From Marinobacter maroccanus (GTDB lineage: Bacteria > Pseudomonadota > Gammaproteobacteria > Pseudomonadales > Oleiphilaceae), in contig NZ_PSSX01000005.1 of the NCBI RefSeq assembly GCF_002933275.1, positions 186,001 through 250,000 on the forward strand: 64,000 nt of DNA, written 5' to 3'. A program made the position numbers and the translations under genes. Each line of letters starts with the position of its first letter. Position 1 is the first letter of the stretch. Shown piece by piece: positions 1 through 9,076 of this stretch. The notes under the pieces are model-generated. The model worked only from the letters and a program-made list of their open reading frames with translations. It was not told the origin of the DNA and made no database searches.

Positions 1-357
1 GTATTCCGGGCTGCCATGCACAGTGCGAACGGACACCGGGACGCCGGCAAGGCGCTGAGCCGCCACCCCCAACACATTCTCTTTAAAGCCATGGGTGTGT
101 ACCAGATTTGAGCGATGGGCCCTGAGATGCTGACGGATTGAGGCAATCATCCGCAATGGTGACAGGGACGATTCGTCGGCGACGGTTACCGGAATGCCAA
201 GTGCTTCCAGTTTCTCCTGAAGTACTCCGTGGTTAAACAACACTGCCGTAGGTTGTACCTCTCCGGACTGGAGTAACCCCCGAAGCAACTGATACACCTG
301 AACTTCCGCACCAGCCCAGATATCTCCCGATGCGATATGAGTGACTATCGCAGGCAT
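1..357 (-). CDS. GT4 glycosyltransferase, N-terminal part (cut by window edge)
   Basis: This is an open reading frame of 119 codons that starts with ATG at 357 on the minus strand and runs off the left edge. The N-terminus (MPAIVTHIASGDIWAGAEVQ) has the usual GT4 acceptor-domain start, a beta strand followed by a glycine-rich GAE loop. Later come VHTHGFK, the typical end of the first Rossmann half, and SVRTVHGS. By family, GT4 enzymes transfer sugars from nucleotide donors onto lipid-linked polysaccharide intermediates on the cytoplasmic face. The catalytic C-terminal half with the E-x7-E motif lies outside the window, so completeness cannot be judged. It diverges from the gene at 586. Confidence 0.85.
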   Translation of the reverse strand, partial: MPAIVTHIASGDIWAGAEVQVYQLLRGLLQSGEVQPTAVLFNHGVLQEKLEALGIPVTVADESSLSPLRMIASIRQHLRAHRSNLVHTHGFKENVLGVAAQRLAGVPVSVRTVHGSPEY

Positions 358-452
358 TTATCTCTGATTCTCCGGCTGATCAAAATCCCGTGTAGTCGCG
401 ATGAATGCTTCTGGTCGCCTTGCCTGTCAGACGTCGATCTTAGCGATAGTTC

Positions 453-470
453 GTTTAAATCCATTTAAAC
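453..470. promoter_or_regulatory. Perfect inverted repeat in the divergent promoter region
   Basis: GTTTAAAT-CC-ATTTAAAC is a perfect 8-bp inverted repeat with a 2-bp spacer, between the divergent genes at 357 and 586. A second perfect palindrome, TATGCTAGCATA, lies at 519-530. Either could be an operator for a dimeric regulator. No regulator in the window is obviously linked to them, so function is inference. Confidence 0.35.
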
Positions 471-585
471 AATTCCTGCAAGGTGTATGTGCTCAAGAGG
501 GCTTAAATTCTGGACCTTTATGCTAGCATAATATACGAGGGTCCTGACGCCGCATTCTAATCGTAATCCAAAGAGCCCAGCAAAA

Positions 586-1398
586 ATGCAGTTTGGTCTA
601 CCTGAACTGACAGATAATGACAGGGGTATCTCCTCCCTTTGCGTTATATGGGAAATCGGCGACGCCTCACTGGATGGCTTGCCGGGAGCAATGACACAAG
701 CCCTGGAGCAATCAGAAATTGAACGCTGTAATACACTGGTCCTGGAAAAGGACCGAAAACGGTATGTGTGCTCGCATTTTCTTAGAAGGGTGCTGCTTTC
801 AAGGCTGACCGGTTTGCCAATGTCAGAAATTGCATTCTCCGAGGGGAACGACGGAAAGCCCTTTGTTTCTGAAACTGAGCGTTGGTGCACGGCCGGAACA
901 TGGCACTTCAACTCATCTTCGTCAGGAAATCGGGTCGCATTTATCGCAACCACTCCTGGCCAATGTGGTATTGATATTGAGAAGGTGCCAGATGGGCAAT
1001 CTTTGCCAGACCTGAAAGAGATGGTACAGACAAAGGTTTTCTCAAGCGCCGAAAGAGAATTTGTAATGTCTGGGCGGGGTTCATTGATGGAGCGCTTCTA
1101 TAGAATATGGACCTTAAAGGAAGCCTATCTCAAGTACACAGGGCAAGGTCTTGGAGCCATGGAACAAACGGACCTGTTTAAAGTGCTTGATTTCGGGCAA
1201 CCGCTATCGGACGGCAAGATGATGGCGCCCGGAGGGGAGCTGGCTGCGTATCATCGCTATGAAGAACACTATGCTTTTTCGGTTGTGGTAGCCAGGGAGC
1301 AGAGTGTATCTCAGGTACACACATTGAACGACGAGCAGGTGTTCTCGTTATTTAAAGGAATCTCCACCCGGGAAAGGAAGTCAGATACCCATGCTTGA
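586..1398 (+). CDS. 4'-phosphopantetheinyl transferase (Sfp/HetI-type)
   Basis: The enzyme would move the phosphopantetheine arm of coenzyme A onto a serine of an acyl or peptidyl carrier protein. Family signatures are visible in order: GNDGKPFV (87-94), a degenerate HFNxSxS block (107-113), the Mg-binding GIDIE (128-132) and WTLKEAYLK (175-183, W-x2-KEA-x2-K). The length of 270 aa suits the Sfp-like group. It overlaps the GT2 gene downstream by 8 bp, so the two are probably co-transcribed. No carrier protein or synthase is present in the window, and its substrate may be encoded further left in the exosortase locus. The GID-E and WxxKEA motifs make the family call firm. The substrate is unknown. 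Confidence 0.9.
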   Translation: MQFGLPELTDNDRGISSLCVIWEIGDASLDGLPGAMTQALEQSEIERCNTLVLEKDRKRYVCSHFLRRVLLSRLTGLPMSEIAFSEGNDGKPFVSETERWCTAGTWHFNSSSSGNRVAFIATTPGQCGIDIEKVPDGQSLPDLKEMVQTKVFSSAEREFVMSGRGSLMERFYRIWTLKEAYLKYTGQGLGAMEQTDLFKVLDFGQPLSDGKMMAPGGELAAYHRYEEHYAFSVVVAREQSVSQVHTLNDEQVFSLFKGISTRERKSDTHA

Positions 1399-2518
1399 AG
1401 TCATTTTCTGGGCGTCTTTATTGGGCGCCATCTACAGCTATTTTCTTTACCCTGCGTTGCTTCATCTCGTTCCCTCCAGGCGCAAGGCCATGTCTGAAGA
1501 AGATGGCCAGAAGCCACGGATTTCGCTGATCGTTACCGCTCGCAATGAGGCGAAGAGAATTCGTGAGAAAATTGAAAACTGCCTTGAGATCGATTATCCC
1601 GATCTTCAGATTATCGTAGCGTCTGATGCGTCAGACGATGGCACCGACGATATTGTTCGGGAATATGCCGGGCAGGGCGTTAGCGTGGTGCGTGCCCATG
1701 AGCGCAAAGGTAAAGAGTATGCCCAGTTGCAAGCCATCAACGAGGCTGAGGGCGAGATTCTGGTTTTCTCCGACGTAGCCACTCGAATACCGGAAGAAGC
1801 CCTTCAAAAACTTGCCGCCTACTTCCGGGACCCCGGGGTGGGTGCTGTGTCCAGTGAGGACAGGTTTCTCACCAGGGATGGCAAGGTCGCAGGCGAAGGT
1901 GCCTATGTGCGTTATGAAATGTGGCTCCGGCGACTGGAATCCGACAAGGCAGGTCTGGTTGGTTTGAGTGGTTCATTCTTTGCCGCCAGAAAAGAGGTTT
2001 GCCAGTCATGGGATATTTTGTCACCCAGCGACTTCAACACCGCACTCAACTGCGCAACTGGCGGGTTCGTCGCTGTAACAGCGCCCGATGTACATGGCTA
2101 TTACGAGGATGTGGCGGATACAAAGAAAGAATACGAACGAAAACTCCGAACCATTATCCGAGGATTAACTGCGCTTGAGCGCCATCCCAATGTGCTCAAC
2201 CCCTTTAAATATCGATGGTTCACGTTTCAGGTTCTGAGCCACAAGGTGTTGCGTTGGGCGGTGCCCTGGTTCCTCCTCTTGCTCTTGATCACCACACTGT
2301 TGTTGAACCACAAGGGAGGTATTTACTCACTCGCTATGCTTGGTCAGCTAGTTTTCTATGGCATTGTCGTGGCGGGATATCTGAAACCCGGTTTGCAAAC
2401 CCGGAGCGTGGTAAAAATTCCGTTATTTTTCGTTCAGGTTAATATTGCCATTGCTCACGCCACGGTAAAGTTCCTGTCCGGCACCAGAATGACGGTCTGG
2501 ACACCGTCCCAACGTTAA
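1391..2518 (+). CDS. GT2 glycosyltransferase, membrane bound
   Basis: A processive-type GT2 enzyme, expected to transfer a sugar from a nucleotide donor during exopolysaccharide assembly at the inner membrane. There is an N-terminal membrane helix (about 4-28), then the GT-A domain beginning PRISLIVTARNEA (42-54) with SDASDDGTDD (78-87) as the nucleotide-binding acidic region, VFSDVATR as the DxD-like site and FNTALNCATGG further on. Two to three hydrophobic helices follow at the C-terminus (roughly 295-350). It overlaps the PPTase stop by 8 bp and ends 2 bp before the aminotransferase ATG, so the three genes form an operon. Donor and acceptor cannot be told from the sequence. Confidence 0.9.
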   Translation: MLEVIFWASLLGAIYSYFLYPALLHLVPSRRKAMSEEDGQKPRISLIVTARNEAKRIREKIENCLEIDYPDLQIIVASDASDDGTDDIVREYAGQGVSVVRAHERKGKEYAQLQAINEAEGEILVFSDVATRIPEEALQKLAAYFRDPGVGAVSSEDRFLTRDGKVAGEGAYVRYEMWLRRLESDKAGLVGLSGSFFAARKEVCQSWDILSPSDFNTALNCATGGFVAVTAPDVHGYYEDVADTKKEYERKLRTIIRGLTALERHPNVLNPFKYRWFTFQVLSHKVLRWAVPWFLLLLLITTLLLNHKGGIYSLAMLGQLVFYGIVVAGYLKPGLQTRSVVKIPLFFVQVNIAIAHATVKFLSGTRMTVWTPSQR

Positions 2519-2520
2519 GC

Positions 2521-3693
2521 ATGGCGAGATTAGGTAAGTTAAGGCCTGTTGGAAACAGGGTCCCTGTTCCTGACAGCGCCCATGATCTGGTTATGCCGTG
2601 GGAAAGCGCCTATGCAACGCGGTTTTTGGATTCAGGAACCTCTGCATTATCCATTGCAATTGCAATTGCAATCGCGCGCCAGGCCAGGCCTGCGATCAAC
2701 AAGCCGGAGGTGATACTGCCCGGTTATGGTTGCCCGGATCTTATAGCCGCCGCGATGGCACAAGGTGTTGTTCCAGTCCTGGTTGATCTTGCCGAAGACT
2801 CCCCCTGGATGAACCCACGGGAGGTCGCTGACAAGATTACCGATAACACCGTTGCAATCGTCGCAGTGAATTTCTTGGGGCTGGCCGCTCCATTGGAGCA
2901 GCTTTCGGAACTGGCCAGAAGATCAGCGTTGCTCCTCATAGAGGATTCGGCACAACGGATGCCACCATCCTCAGCAGAAGACGGATGTGCAGACCTTGTT
3001 GTGCTCAGTTTTGGCAGAGGTAAGCCGGTTAACTTGATGGGCGGCGGTGCTCTGCTGGTGGGTTACCCTTTGGAGGAAAAGGCCCGAACGTGCTGTTCGC
3101 CACTTCCTCTCGTCAATGAGCGACCGACGATCAGGTGGGCTTTGAAACGTCAGCTGTTCAATATTCTAATATCGCGCCTCTTCTTTGGGCTGCTTGAGCA
3201 AATACCCGCATTACGTCTTGGTGAAACTCGTCTCCACGCTCTTGAACGAATCTCCCTGGTAGATCCAATCCCTGGATTGCTGGCTTCTGGCTTGGTGCGG
3301 TTTGAACAAGCGCCGGATTACCGGCTTGAATTGGATCGCGAACTTGCTGACTTGGACCGCCAGGGTTGGATACGCCTTCCGGCCAAGCTGGGGCAGGCGG
3401 AAAAGAAACCCACAAAATTATTGAGGTATTGCCTGCTGGCACCTGATATGGAAACGAGGGATCGGTCGGTTCAGCTTTTGAATCAGGCGGGTATTGGCGC
3501 AAATGCATTCTACGGGGCGATACTGCCCGATATTCCCGGAGTGCACGACGTTCTGCCAGAGACCAGCGGCCTGAGACGCGCCAAAGACTTCGCATCACGT
3601 CTGATAACTCTGCCTGTGCATGAGGATGTAACCCAGAAGGATATCCGGATCATGGTAAAAACCCTGCTCAGGAGCGCTCAACAGCAGAAATAA
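2521..3693 (+). CDS. DegT/DnrJ/EryC1/StrS-type PLP aminotransferase
   Basis: A fold-type-I PLP enzyme related to sugar aminotransferases. The features seen are PGYGCPDLIAAA (67-78), EDSAQ (141-145, PLP ring-stacking region) and SFGRGKPVNLMGGGALL, in which Lys168 is the likely Schiff-base lysine. The consensus SFHxxK block is altered to SFGRGK. Length (390 aa) is normal. It could aminate a keto-sugar or modify a sugar-linked group in the exopolysaccharide. The start codon follows the GT2 stop by 2 bp. The 3' end overlaps the convergent exosortase gene by 26 bp. A hexanucleotide repeat encodes an Ala-Ile run near residues 45-52. Confidence 0.85.
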   Translation: MARLGKLRPVGNRVPVPDSAHDLVMPWESAYATRFLDSGTSALSIAIAIAIARQARPAINKPEVILPGYGCPDLIAAAMAQGVVPVLVDLAEDSPWMNPREVADKITDNTVAIVAVNFLGLAAPLEQLSELARRSALLLIEDSAQRMPPSSAEDGCADLVVLSFGRGKPVNLMGGGALLVGYPLEEKARTCCSPLPLVNERPTIRWALKRQLFNILISRLFFGLLEQIPALRLGETRLHALERISLVDPIPGLLASGLVRFEQAPDYRLELDRELADLDRQGWIRLPAKLGQAEKKPTKLLRYCLLAPDMETRDRSVQLLNQAGIGANAFYGAILPDIPGVHDVLPETSGLRRAKDFASRLITLPVHEDVTQKDIRIMVKTLLRSAQQQK

Positions 3694-5173
3694 ACGCTTC
3701 GAAAGCCTCCCTTTGTTCTCCGCAGCTATCTAGAGTAAGGCCATCGCATTGTCCGGCAAGGGCCAGAAAGGCACCTTTTGAATCGCCAGTGAGCGCCAGC
3801 AAACCCCCCACCAGTTTGATCTGGAGCCTTGAGGGGCTCGCAAAGTCTCCGACCTCATACCACGACCACACCAACACAGTGCGACCGGTTGATTCGTTCA
3901 GAAGCATTGTCTCGGTGACTTCGTCTACATTGAAAACGTTCGTGGGTTCCAAAGCCCTCCTATTTGAGGAGAGCTGCTGCCACCCATCATCAAAAAGTCT
4001 ATTTCGGTAGTAGACCAACTCCTTATTCTGGGCCTGGGAACGATAACCCACCAGTGAAAACTGCACCCGCTGGAGGTCCTCTGAGACAAACATGAGGTCT
4101 TCGGAAACATCCGCATTGACGAAGGAAGGCTGCCAGACCTCGGCAAATCTCAACGGCCCTCGCCATTGCTCGTTGCTGACTGGAACCGCGGGAGTCCAGT
4201 CCGGGTTCTCCGCTTCGAAGAGCACTGTCTGAGAATAGAAAATAACAGGAACAGCCAGTACAAAGGCGGTAGCGAGGGCCGGGAAAGTCATGCCAACGTT
4301 GTTTGTTCTGGATACCTTGCCAGAACGTGGTATCCCGTTCAGTGAGGAATCGAGGGCGGCTTTAGGCTCGAGGGCCCGTGCTATGAAGAAGAGAGGCACC
4401 AGGCACAAAATGATAAACGTGATCCAGCCAAACAGCTCGTGATCTTCGATCAGCGAACTTTCCATATCGGTTACATGGCCTGCTACGATGATTCCGAACA
4501 CCCGAATCCAGTTCGCGAACATCGACAGGAAGCCGGCGATCAGCGTGAGGATAAGAGAGCGGGAAAAGTTTTTGTAGTAAAGGTAGCCGTAAAACGGTGC
4601 CAGGAAGAGCGCTACCATGAGGTACCGAACGCCGCTGCAGCCCCCCGCTACGAAAAAGGTACCTCCCGGAATCGTAATGTAAAATTCCTGAATTTCGGCC
4701 GGGATGTTTACTATTTCAAGCAGGAAGCGATTGAAGAAGACGGTAATCGCCTGGAACAGAGGCGACATGTCGTCCCAGATTGGCGCAGCGAACACCAATA
4801 GAAGAACAGGGACACCGGCCTTGCGCAGATAGTCAAAGCCCCAAATGGCCCAGCCCCAGCATGCGATGATGAAGGGCACCGCCAGCAACCTGATCGTCTT
4901 AATGTCTGCTGCTTTGGCAACAAGCATGATCGCGCACAGGGCAAAAAGCCCGAGCAGTGCAATAAGCGAGGGATTCAAGGGCAGTGCAATGATTTCATCC
5001 CGGTTCTGAATTAACAGGAACAGGATCGCAGCAAAAACCAGGAAGCCATGTGCGTAGACAATAGAGGTGTCCCACAGCTCAAAATAGTCAGCCCATTCCG
5101 GGAAAAATATTATTGCGAAAAATAGAAGGGACACCAGGTGGATGAATCCACCTCTGGACGTTGCGGCTTTCAT
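3668..5173 (-). CDS. xrtA: Exosortase A (XrtA) fused to an EpsI domain
   Basis: An integral-membrane transpeptidase-like enzyme that recognises and cleaves the C-terminal PEP-CTERM sorting signal of exported proteins. The first 270 residues carry about eight hydrophobic helices. The exosortase catalytic trio is visible: Cys179 in GGCSGVRYL, Arg224 in NWIRVFG and His245 in DHELFGW. After a linker, residues about 290-501 form a periplasmic EpsI-type domain (QWRGPLR through SWYEVGDF to a Cys-containing tail). This fused layout is the usual one for XrtA. Its likely substrates in this window are the three PEP-CTERM proteins at 25611, 29813 and 38316. The gene is transcribed alone on the minus strand and converges with the aminotransferase. 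Confidence 0.95.
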   Translation of the reverse strand: MKAATSRGGFIHLVSLLFFAIIFFPEWADYFELWDTSIVYAHGFLVFAAILFLLIQNRDEIIALPLNPSLIALLGLFALCAIMLVAKAADIKTIRLLAVPFIIACWGWAIWGFDYLRKAGVPVLLLVFAAPIWDDMSPLFQAITVFFNRFLLEIVNIPAEIQEFYITIPGGTFFVAGGCSGVRYLMVALFLAPFYGYLYYKNFSRSLILTLIAGFLSMFANWIRVFGIIVAGHVTDMESSLIEDHELFGWITFIILCLVPLFFIARALEPKAALDSSLNGIPRSGKVSRTNNVGMTFPALATAFVLAVPVIFYSQTVLFEAENPDWTPAVPVSNEQWRGPLRFAEVWQPSFVNADVSEDLMFVSEDLQRVQFSLVGYRSQAQNKELVYYRNRLFDDGWQQLSSNRRALEPTNVFNVDEVTETMLLNESTGRTVLVWSWYEVGDFASPSRLQIKLVGGLLALTGDSKGAFLALAGQCDGLTLDSCGEQREAFEAFISAVERS

Positions 5174-5419
5174 GGAGAGTGAAGATCCTTTTCAAAATAC
5201 CCACTACGAAAAACAATCCAACCGCAGTATAGCAGGGCATTGCACGGGCGTGCGATTGAAAATACGCTACTTTGGGAGCGCATAAATGGTCAAGGTTTTC
5301 GAGGCATTCAGGACAAATAGCCATGCAGCGCAGTTTGTTGATATGCTGTGTTCCCACATGGCTTATGGGCGTGGAAACAGGAAAATGCCTCCCCGGCAAA
5401 GGAAAGGAATCAAACGGTA

Positions 5420-6382
5420 ATGAAGGTCCTCACTGTTGCAAACGTGAACCCGGACAAATTCGGCAGTTTTGAGAAGTATCTTGTCGAGTTCACGGACTTT
5501 CTGGCAAACAAGGGCCACGAGCACGAAATACTCTTTTCCAGTGAGCCGATCGCCGAAGTCAGTCACGCTCTGGACCGGGTTGGGGCGATTGTAAAGGTTA
5601 TGCCCGCGGAAGATGGCCAGCCTCGGCTCAGTGGTTGGGCTTTGTTCAAGCTGGCCCGGTCTGTCAATCCCGATATCGTCCACCTCCACTTCTATCCAAT
5701 CCTTTGCCTGTTTTCATTTCTGATGTTGTTCAGCAGAGCGAGGCTGTTTGCCACCTACCACATGTCGGGCGCTCCTGCGGATAACGGAAAAGCTACCCGC
5801 GTGTTGAAAAACATACGATGGTGGCTGCTGGGTTCAGCCCACCGTCGCATTTTCTGCGTCTCCCGATACAACAGGGAGAAGTTCATTAATGACTATCGGT
5901 GCCCACCAGCCGTAGCGGAAGTCGTATACAACGCGGTTAATCAGACAACATTCGAATCCATACGTGCACAGCGGAAAAACCGGCGCAGAGGCAAAACCCT
6001 GCCAGTAAAGTTCATCTCCGTTGCGTACCCTCTCCCGGGAAAGGGGATTCAAAACCTGATCAAAGCCTGCGCAGTGCTCCAGAGGCGTCATCTGGAATTC
6101 GAGTTGCTTATCGTCGGAGATGGGCGGTTGCCAACGAGCTCCGAGTTACCAGGTTTATCAACCAGAGTAGAAGGAAGTCCGAGGAGTTTGGAAAGCAGCC
6201 ACGAAGGAATAGGTAATGACGATGAGCTAGCAACCTCAATAGAATCTATGATTGAATCCAACGAGATCCGTCTTCGTTGGGATCACATTGCAAAGAGTTC
6301 GATGGAGAAATCAAACCTTCTCACAAGGTTGGTTGAGGTAGTGACTGTTATCGGTATTTCGGGAAACGTCTGGGCCAGGTAA
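5420..6382 (+). CDS. GT4 glycosyltransferase, degenerate (probable pseudogene)
   Basis: The N-terminal GT4 half is good: MKVLTVANVNPDKFGSFEKY, DIVHLHFYP, a TYHMSG block, and then the start of the donor domain, KFISVAYPLPGKGIQNLI and LLIVGDGRL near residue 235. After that the protein should show about 100 residues with a FLG-loop, a position for PSxxEGFGxVxxEAMA (E-x7-E) and a GG-loop. None of these is present. Instead the sequence passes through a low-complexity stretch to what looks like the family's C-terminal tail (DDELATSIESMI). An internal deletion or a recombination join near 6130-6220 explains this best. The start at 5420 was chosen over 5348 because the family motif begins directly at MKVLTV. 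Activity is unlikely. Confidence 0.7.
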   Translation: MKVLTVANVNPDKFGSFEKYLVEFTDFLANKGHEHEILFSSEPIAEVSHALDRVGAIVKVMPAEDGQPRLSGWALFKLARSVNPDIVHLHFYPILCLFSFLMLFSRARLFATYHMSGAPADNGKATRVLKNIRWWLLGSAHRRIFCVSRYNREKFINDYRCPPAVAEVVYNAVNQTTFESIRAQRKNRRRGKTLPVKFISVAYPLPGKGIQNLIKACAVLQRRHLEFELLIVGDGRLPTSSELPGLSTRVEGSPRSLESSHEGIGNDDELATSIESMIESNEIRLRWDHIAKSSMEKSNLLTRLVEVVTVIGISGNVWAR

Positions 6383-6426
6383 CTAAAACCAATGAATGCA
6401 TGCAACGAGGAAAGGGTCCAATCCAA

Positions 6427-7767
6427 GTGAGCAAGAAAGTATTAGTTGTTTCTTATCATTTCTATCCAGATCAAGCAGTTGGTGCAAAAAGGCCAACCGA
6501 GTTGACCAAGTCGATGATAGAGGAAGGTTGGGACGTTGAGGTAATTACTAAACACATCGGAAAGGAAGCTCATGAAGCGAGAGTTAGCAAAGATTCGATA
6601 GGACAGATATATTCTATATACCAGCACCCAGGAATAATTGACCCCCTTTGGGCGCTGGTAAAACGGGTGCGGGGTCATAAAAAGGGCAAGGCACAAACGG
6701 CCGTAAACCCTGAAATAGATCAAGCTCGCGAGACCCAAGTCGGGGAAACACTGAGGTTCAGATTAAAGCGTTATATAATTTCAACGCAGGCCACTTTGAA
6801 CGCATGCAAGTCATGGGTTCTGGCATCGCTATTGTTTCTTTTGTATCTCAAAGTCAGCGGACGACACTATGATGTTGTGGTTACCTCCAGTCCGCCGTCT
6901 TCGTCCCATTTGATTGGATTGACAGCAAAGTGGCTCTTTAAAGCGACTTGGATCACGGATATTCGGGATCCAATCAACATGTGGGAGGAGGTTCTACCCG
7001 TTTGCAAGTCCCGGTTAAGAGAAAAAGTTGAGACTGATCTGGAAAGAAAATACTATAAAAAGTCAGACGCCCTTGTAGTTACAAGCCCTAGTTTGAAATC
7101 TGAATTGTGTTCAGAAAATAGAGTTGATAATAATAAAGTCCATCTGATATATAACGGTTATGATGGAGAGCTAAAACCAAAAAACAAAAAAAATAATAAT
7201 GTTATTCGCATGATATATGCGGGAACCCTATATTTAAATAGAGACCCCTTTCCTGTGTTTGAGGCGCTTAAGGAGCTTGTGGCCGAGAGTATAATTAATG
7301 AAAAGTTATTCATTTTTGAACTTTTCGGTAACTGCAAAAGTTGGAATGGTATAAATCTCGAAGATTGGTTAAATGAGAATGCTATATGTAATCTTGTCGA
7401 AATACATGAGTATATAACAGGCAAGGAGTTAGAGAAAAAGCTCGAGGCAGCTGATATTCTATTGAATCTAGCTCAGGGGCAAAAAAAACAGATTCCGGCT
7501 AAGACTTTCGAATATTTGCGATTCAGAGCGGTTCAATTTTTAGTCTCCGAACCTGATTCGGATATCTCGATTTTTCTATCATCTAATAAATTTGGCGTTG
7601 TTGCTCAGTCAACCAAAGAAGATGTTAAGGAGAAATTAAAAACGATACTTTCGGAAGTACGCAACCAAAGAGGTCTTGCGAGTGAGGCAGGCGATGATCG
7701 AAAATTGTTATATGCCAGAGCCGAGCAAAATAAAGAATATATATCGGTTATAAAAAATGCAGGGTGA
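6427..7767 (+). CDS. GT4-like glycosyltransferase in AT-rich segment
   Basis: A GT-B fold glycosyltransferase. KKVLVVSYHFYPDQAVGAKR begins the acceptor domain. SSPPSSSHLIG and WITDIRDP are typical of the WbuB-like GT4 branch, and VHLIYNGYDG, IRMIYAGTLY and KTFEYLRF mark the donor domain. I prefer the GTG at 6427 because the family motif starts within three residues; ATG 6400 is in frame and adds nine residues. Codon use is AT-rich (many AAA, AAT, ATA), unlike the genes before 6100. It overlaps the next gene by 11 bp. The role is probably addition of a sugar to the repeat unit. Specificity is unknown. Confidence 0.85.
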   Translation: MSKKVLVVSYHFYPDQAVGAKRPTELTKSMIEEGWDVEVITKHIGKEAHEARVSKDSIGQIYSIYQHPGIIDPLWALVKRVRGHKKGKAQTAVNPEIDQARETQVGETLRFRLKRYIISTQATLNACKSWVLASLLFLLYLKVSGRHYDVVVTSSPPSSSHLIGLTAKWLFKATWITDIRDPINMWEEVLPVCKSRLREKVETDLERKYYKKSDALVVTSPSLKSELCSENRVDNNKVHLIYNGYDGELKPKNKKNNNVIRMIYAGTLYLNRDPFPVFEALKELVAESIINEKLFIFELFGNCKSWNGINLEDWLNENAICNLVEIHEYITGKELEKKLEAADILLNLAQGQKKQIPAKTFEYLRFRAVQFLVSEPDSDISIFLSSNKFGVVAQSTKEDVKEKLKTILSEVRNQRGLASEAGDDRKLLYARAEQNKEYISVIKNAG

Positions 7768-9076
7768 CGTCGTAATTATCAAAAATAAGCGAAAGCAACT
7801 AAATAGCTCTCGTACATCATCGGGAAAAATTTGGTTATATATTTTAATTTCATATTATGGTTTTGAATACGTAAGATTTCAAGAAAGCTTTCTGCCTTTT
7901 CTATCCCCGTTAAAAATCCCCATGTTACTCAATCTGCTGTTAGCCTTATATGTTTTGGCTAACTTTAAGAGATTGCGTTTTGATAAATTCGTAATTAGTG
8001 TTCTAGTGATATGGGTCTTGATCTTAGCTTGGGTTCCATTTGCGACCAATACCTTCCATGCGTTTCAAACGGCAAAGTCAATGTCTATGGTGTTTTTTAC
8101 ATGCTTTGCGACTGTCTTAATTGTTGATACTGAAGAAAAGTTCTTGAAACTTTTAAATTGGCTTATCATATTCTTCGTTTTGGTTTCCTTTTGGATTATC
8201 CGTTCTGGTGGTACTGGTCCCGGTGGATTTGTTGGTGATGAAAATGATGCGGCCCTCTTAATGGTATGTGCGTTACCAGTTATTTTCTATAGTATCTTCC
8301 ACTCAAAAAATAAAAAGCTCCACTACTTTTTGTTCCTTGGACTATTCTCTGTAATCACGGCAATTGTGTTGACATACTCTAGAGGTGGTTTTGTCGGTTT
8401 GGTCGCTGTCATTTGGTTTATGATCTGGATGTCCAAGAAAAGATGGAAGGTAATATTTATATCAACAACTCTATTTATTTTCTCGGGGGGGATTGCTCTT
8501 TCTTTCTTGCCGAAGGCTTATGTCGATGACATGAGTACAATTACGAATAAGGAAGATGAGACTAGAAATCTCAGGTTACTTCATTGGACGACAGCCATTG
8601 AAATCTTTAAGGATAAACCCATATTTGGTGTTGGGCCTGGAAATTATCCCTGGACGTCAAATCGATACCTGCATCTTAGTCCGTATTTTAAAGAGGGGGC
8701 CAGATTTCGTGCTGGACGTCAGTCCCACTCTCTTTACTTCACACTGATACCGGAACTAGGTGCTGTTGGTGTTATAGCGTTCATTGTTTTAGTCTTTAAG
8801 TTTAGGGCTAATATGATAACAATAATAAGGAGGTCTTCTGATGAAAGCATGGTGTCGACCGCGAAGTCATTATACTCGATGCTTATTGGTTTCTTAGTAA
8901 CTGGCGCCTTCATATCAGTGCTTTATTATCCGGTTTTTTGGCATATTATATTTTTGGGTCTCGCCTTTTGTTATATTCGAAATAATCATGAGTTATTTTT
9001 TAATATAAATAGGTTTAGAAATGGAGAAAAGAGTGGAAAAGCGGATTCTGATTATCTCGCCGGGTCCAAAATATAA
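7757..9076 (+). CDS. O-antigen ligase/polymerase (Wzy/WaaL)-like membrane protein
   Basis: A polytopic inner-membrane protein of 439 aa with about ten to twelve hydrophobic helices and one large periplasmic loop. The loop holds GVGPGNYPW and RQSHSLYF (His-Ser), and a YSRGGFVGL segment precedes it, as in the O-antigen ligase/Wzy superfamily. In a Wzx/Wzy-type pathway it would polymerise undecaprenyl-linked repeat units in the periplasm. A flippase at 18209 provides the matching Wzx. It overlaps both neighbours (11 bp upstream, 56 bp downstream), so the AT-rich genes 6427-10151 form one transcription unit. Ligase versus polymerase cannot be separated by sequence alone. Confidence 0.85.
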   Translation: MQGDVVIIKNKRKQLNSSRTSSGKIWLYILISYYGFEYVRFQESFLPFLSPLKIPMLLNLLLALYVLANFKRLRFDKFVISVLVIWVLILAWVPFATNTFHAFQTAKSMSMVFFTCFATVLIVDTEEKFLKLLNWLIIFFVLVSFWIIRSGGTGPGGFVGDENDAALLMVCALPVIFYSIFHSKNKKLHYFLFLGLFSVITAIVLTYSRGGFVGLVAVIWFMIWMSKKRWKVIFISTTLFIFSGGIALSFLPKAYVDDMSTITNKEDETRNLRLLHWTTAIEIFKDKPIFGVGPGNYPWTSNRYLHLSPYFKEGARFRAGRQSHSLYFTLIPELGAVGVIAFIVLVFKFRANMITIIRRSSDESMVSTAKSLYSMLIGFLVTGAFISVLYYPVFWHIIFLGLAFCYIRNNHELFFNINRFRNGEKSGKADSDYLAGSKI

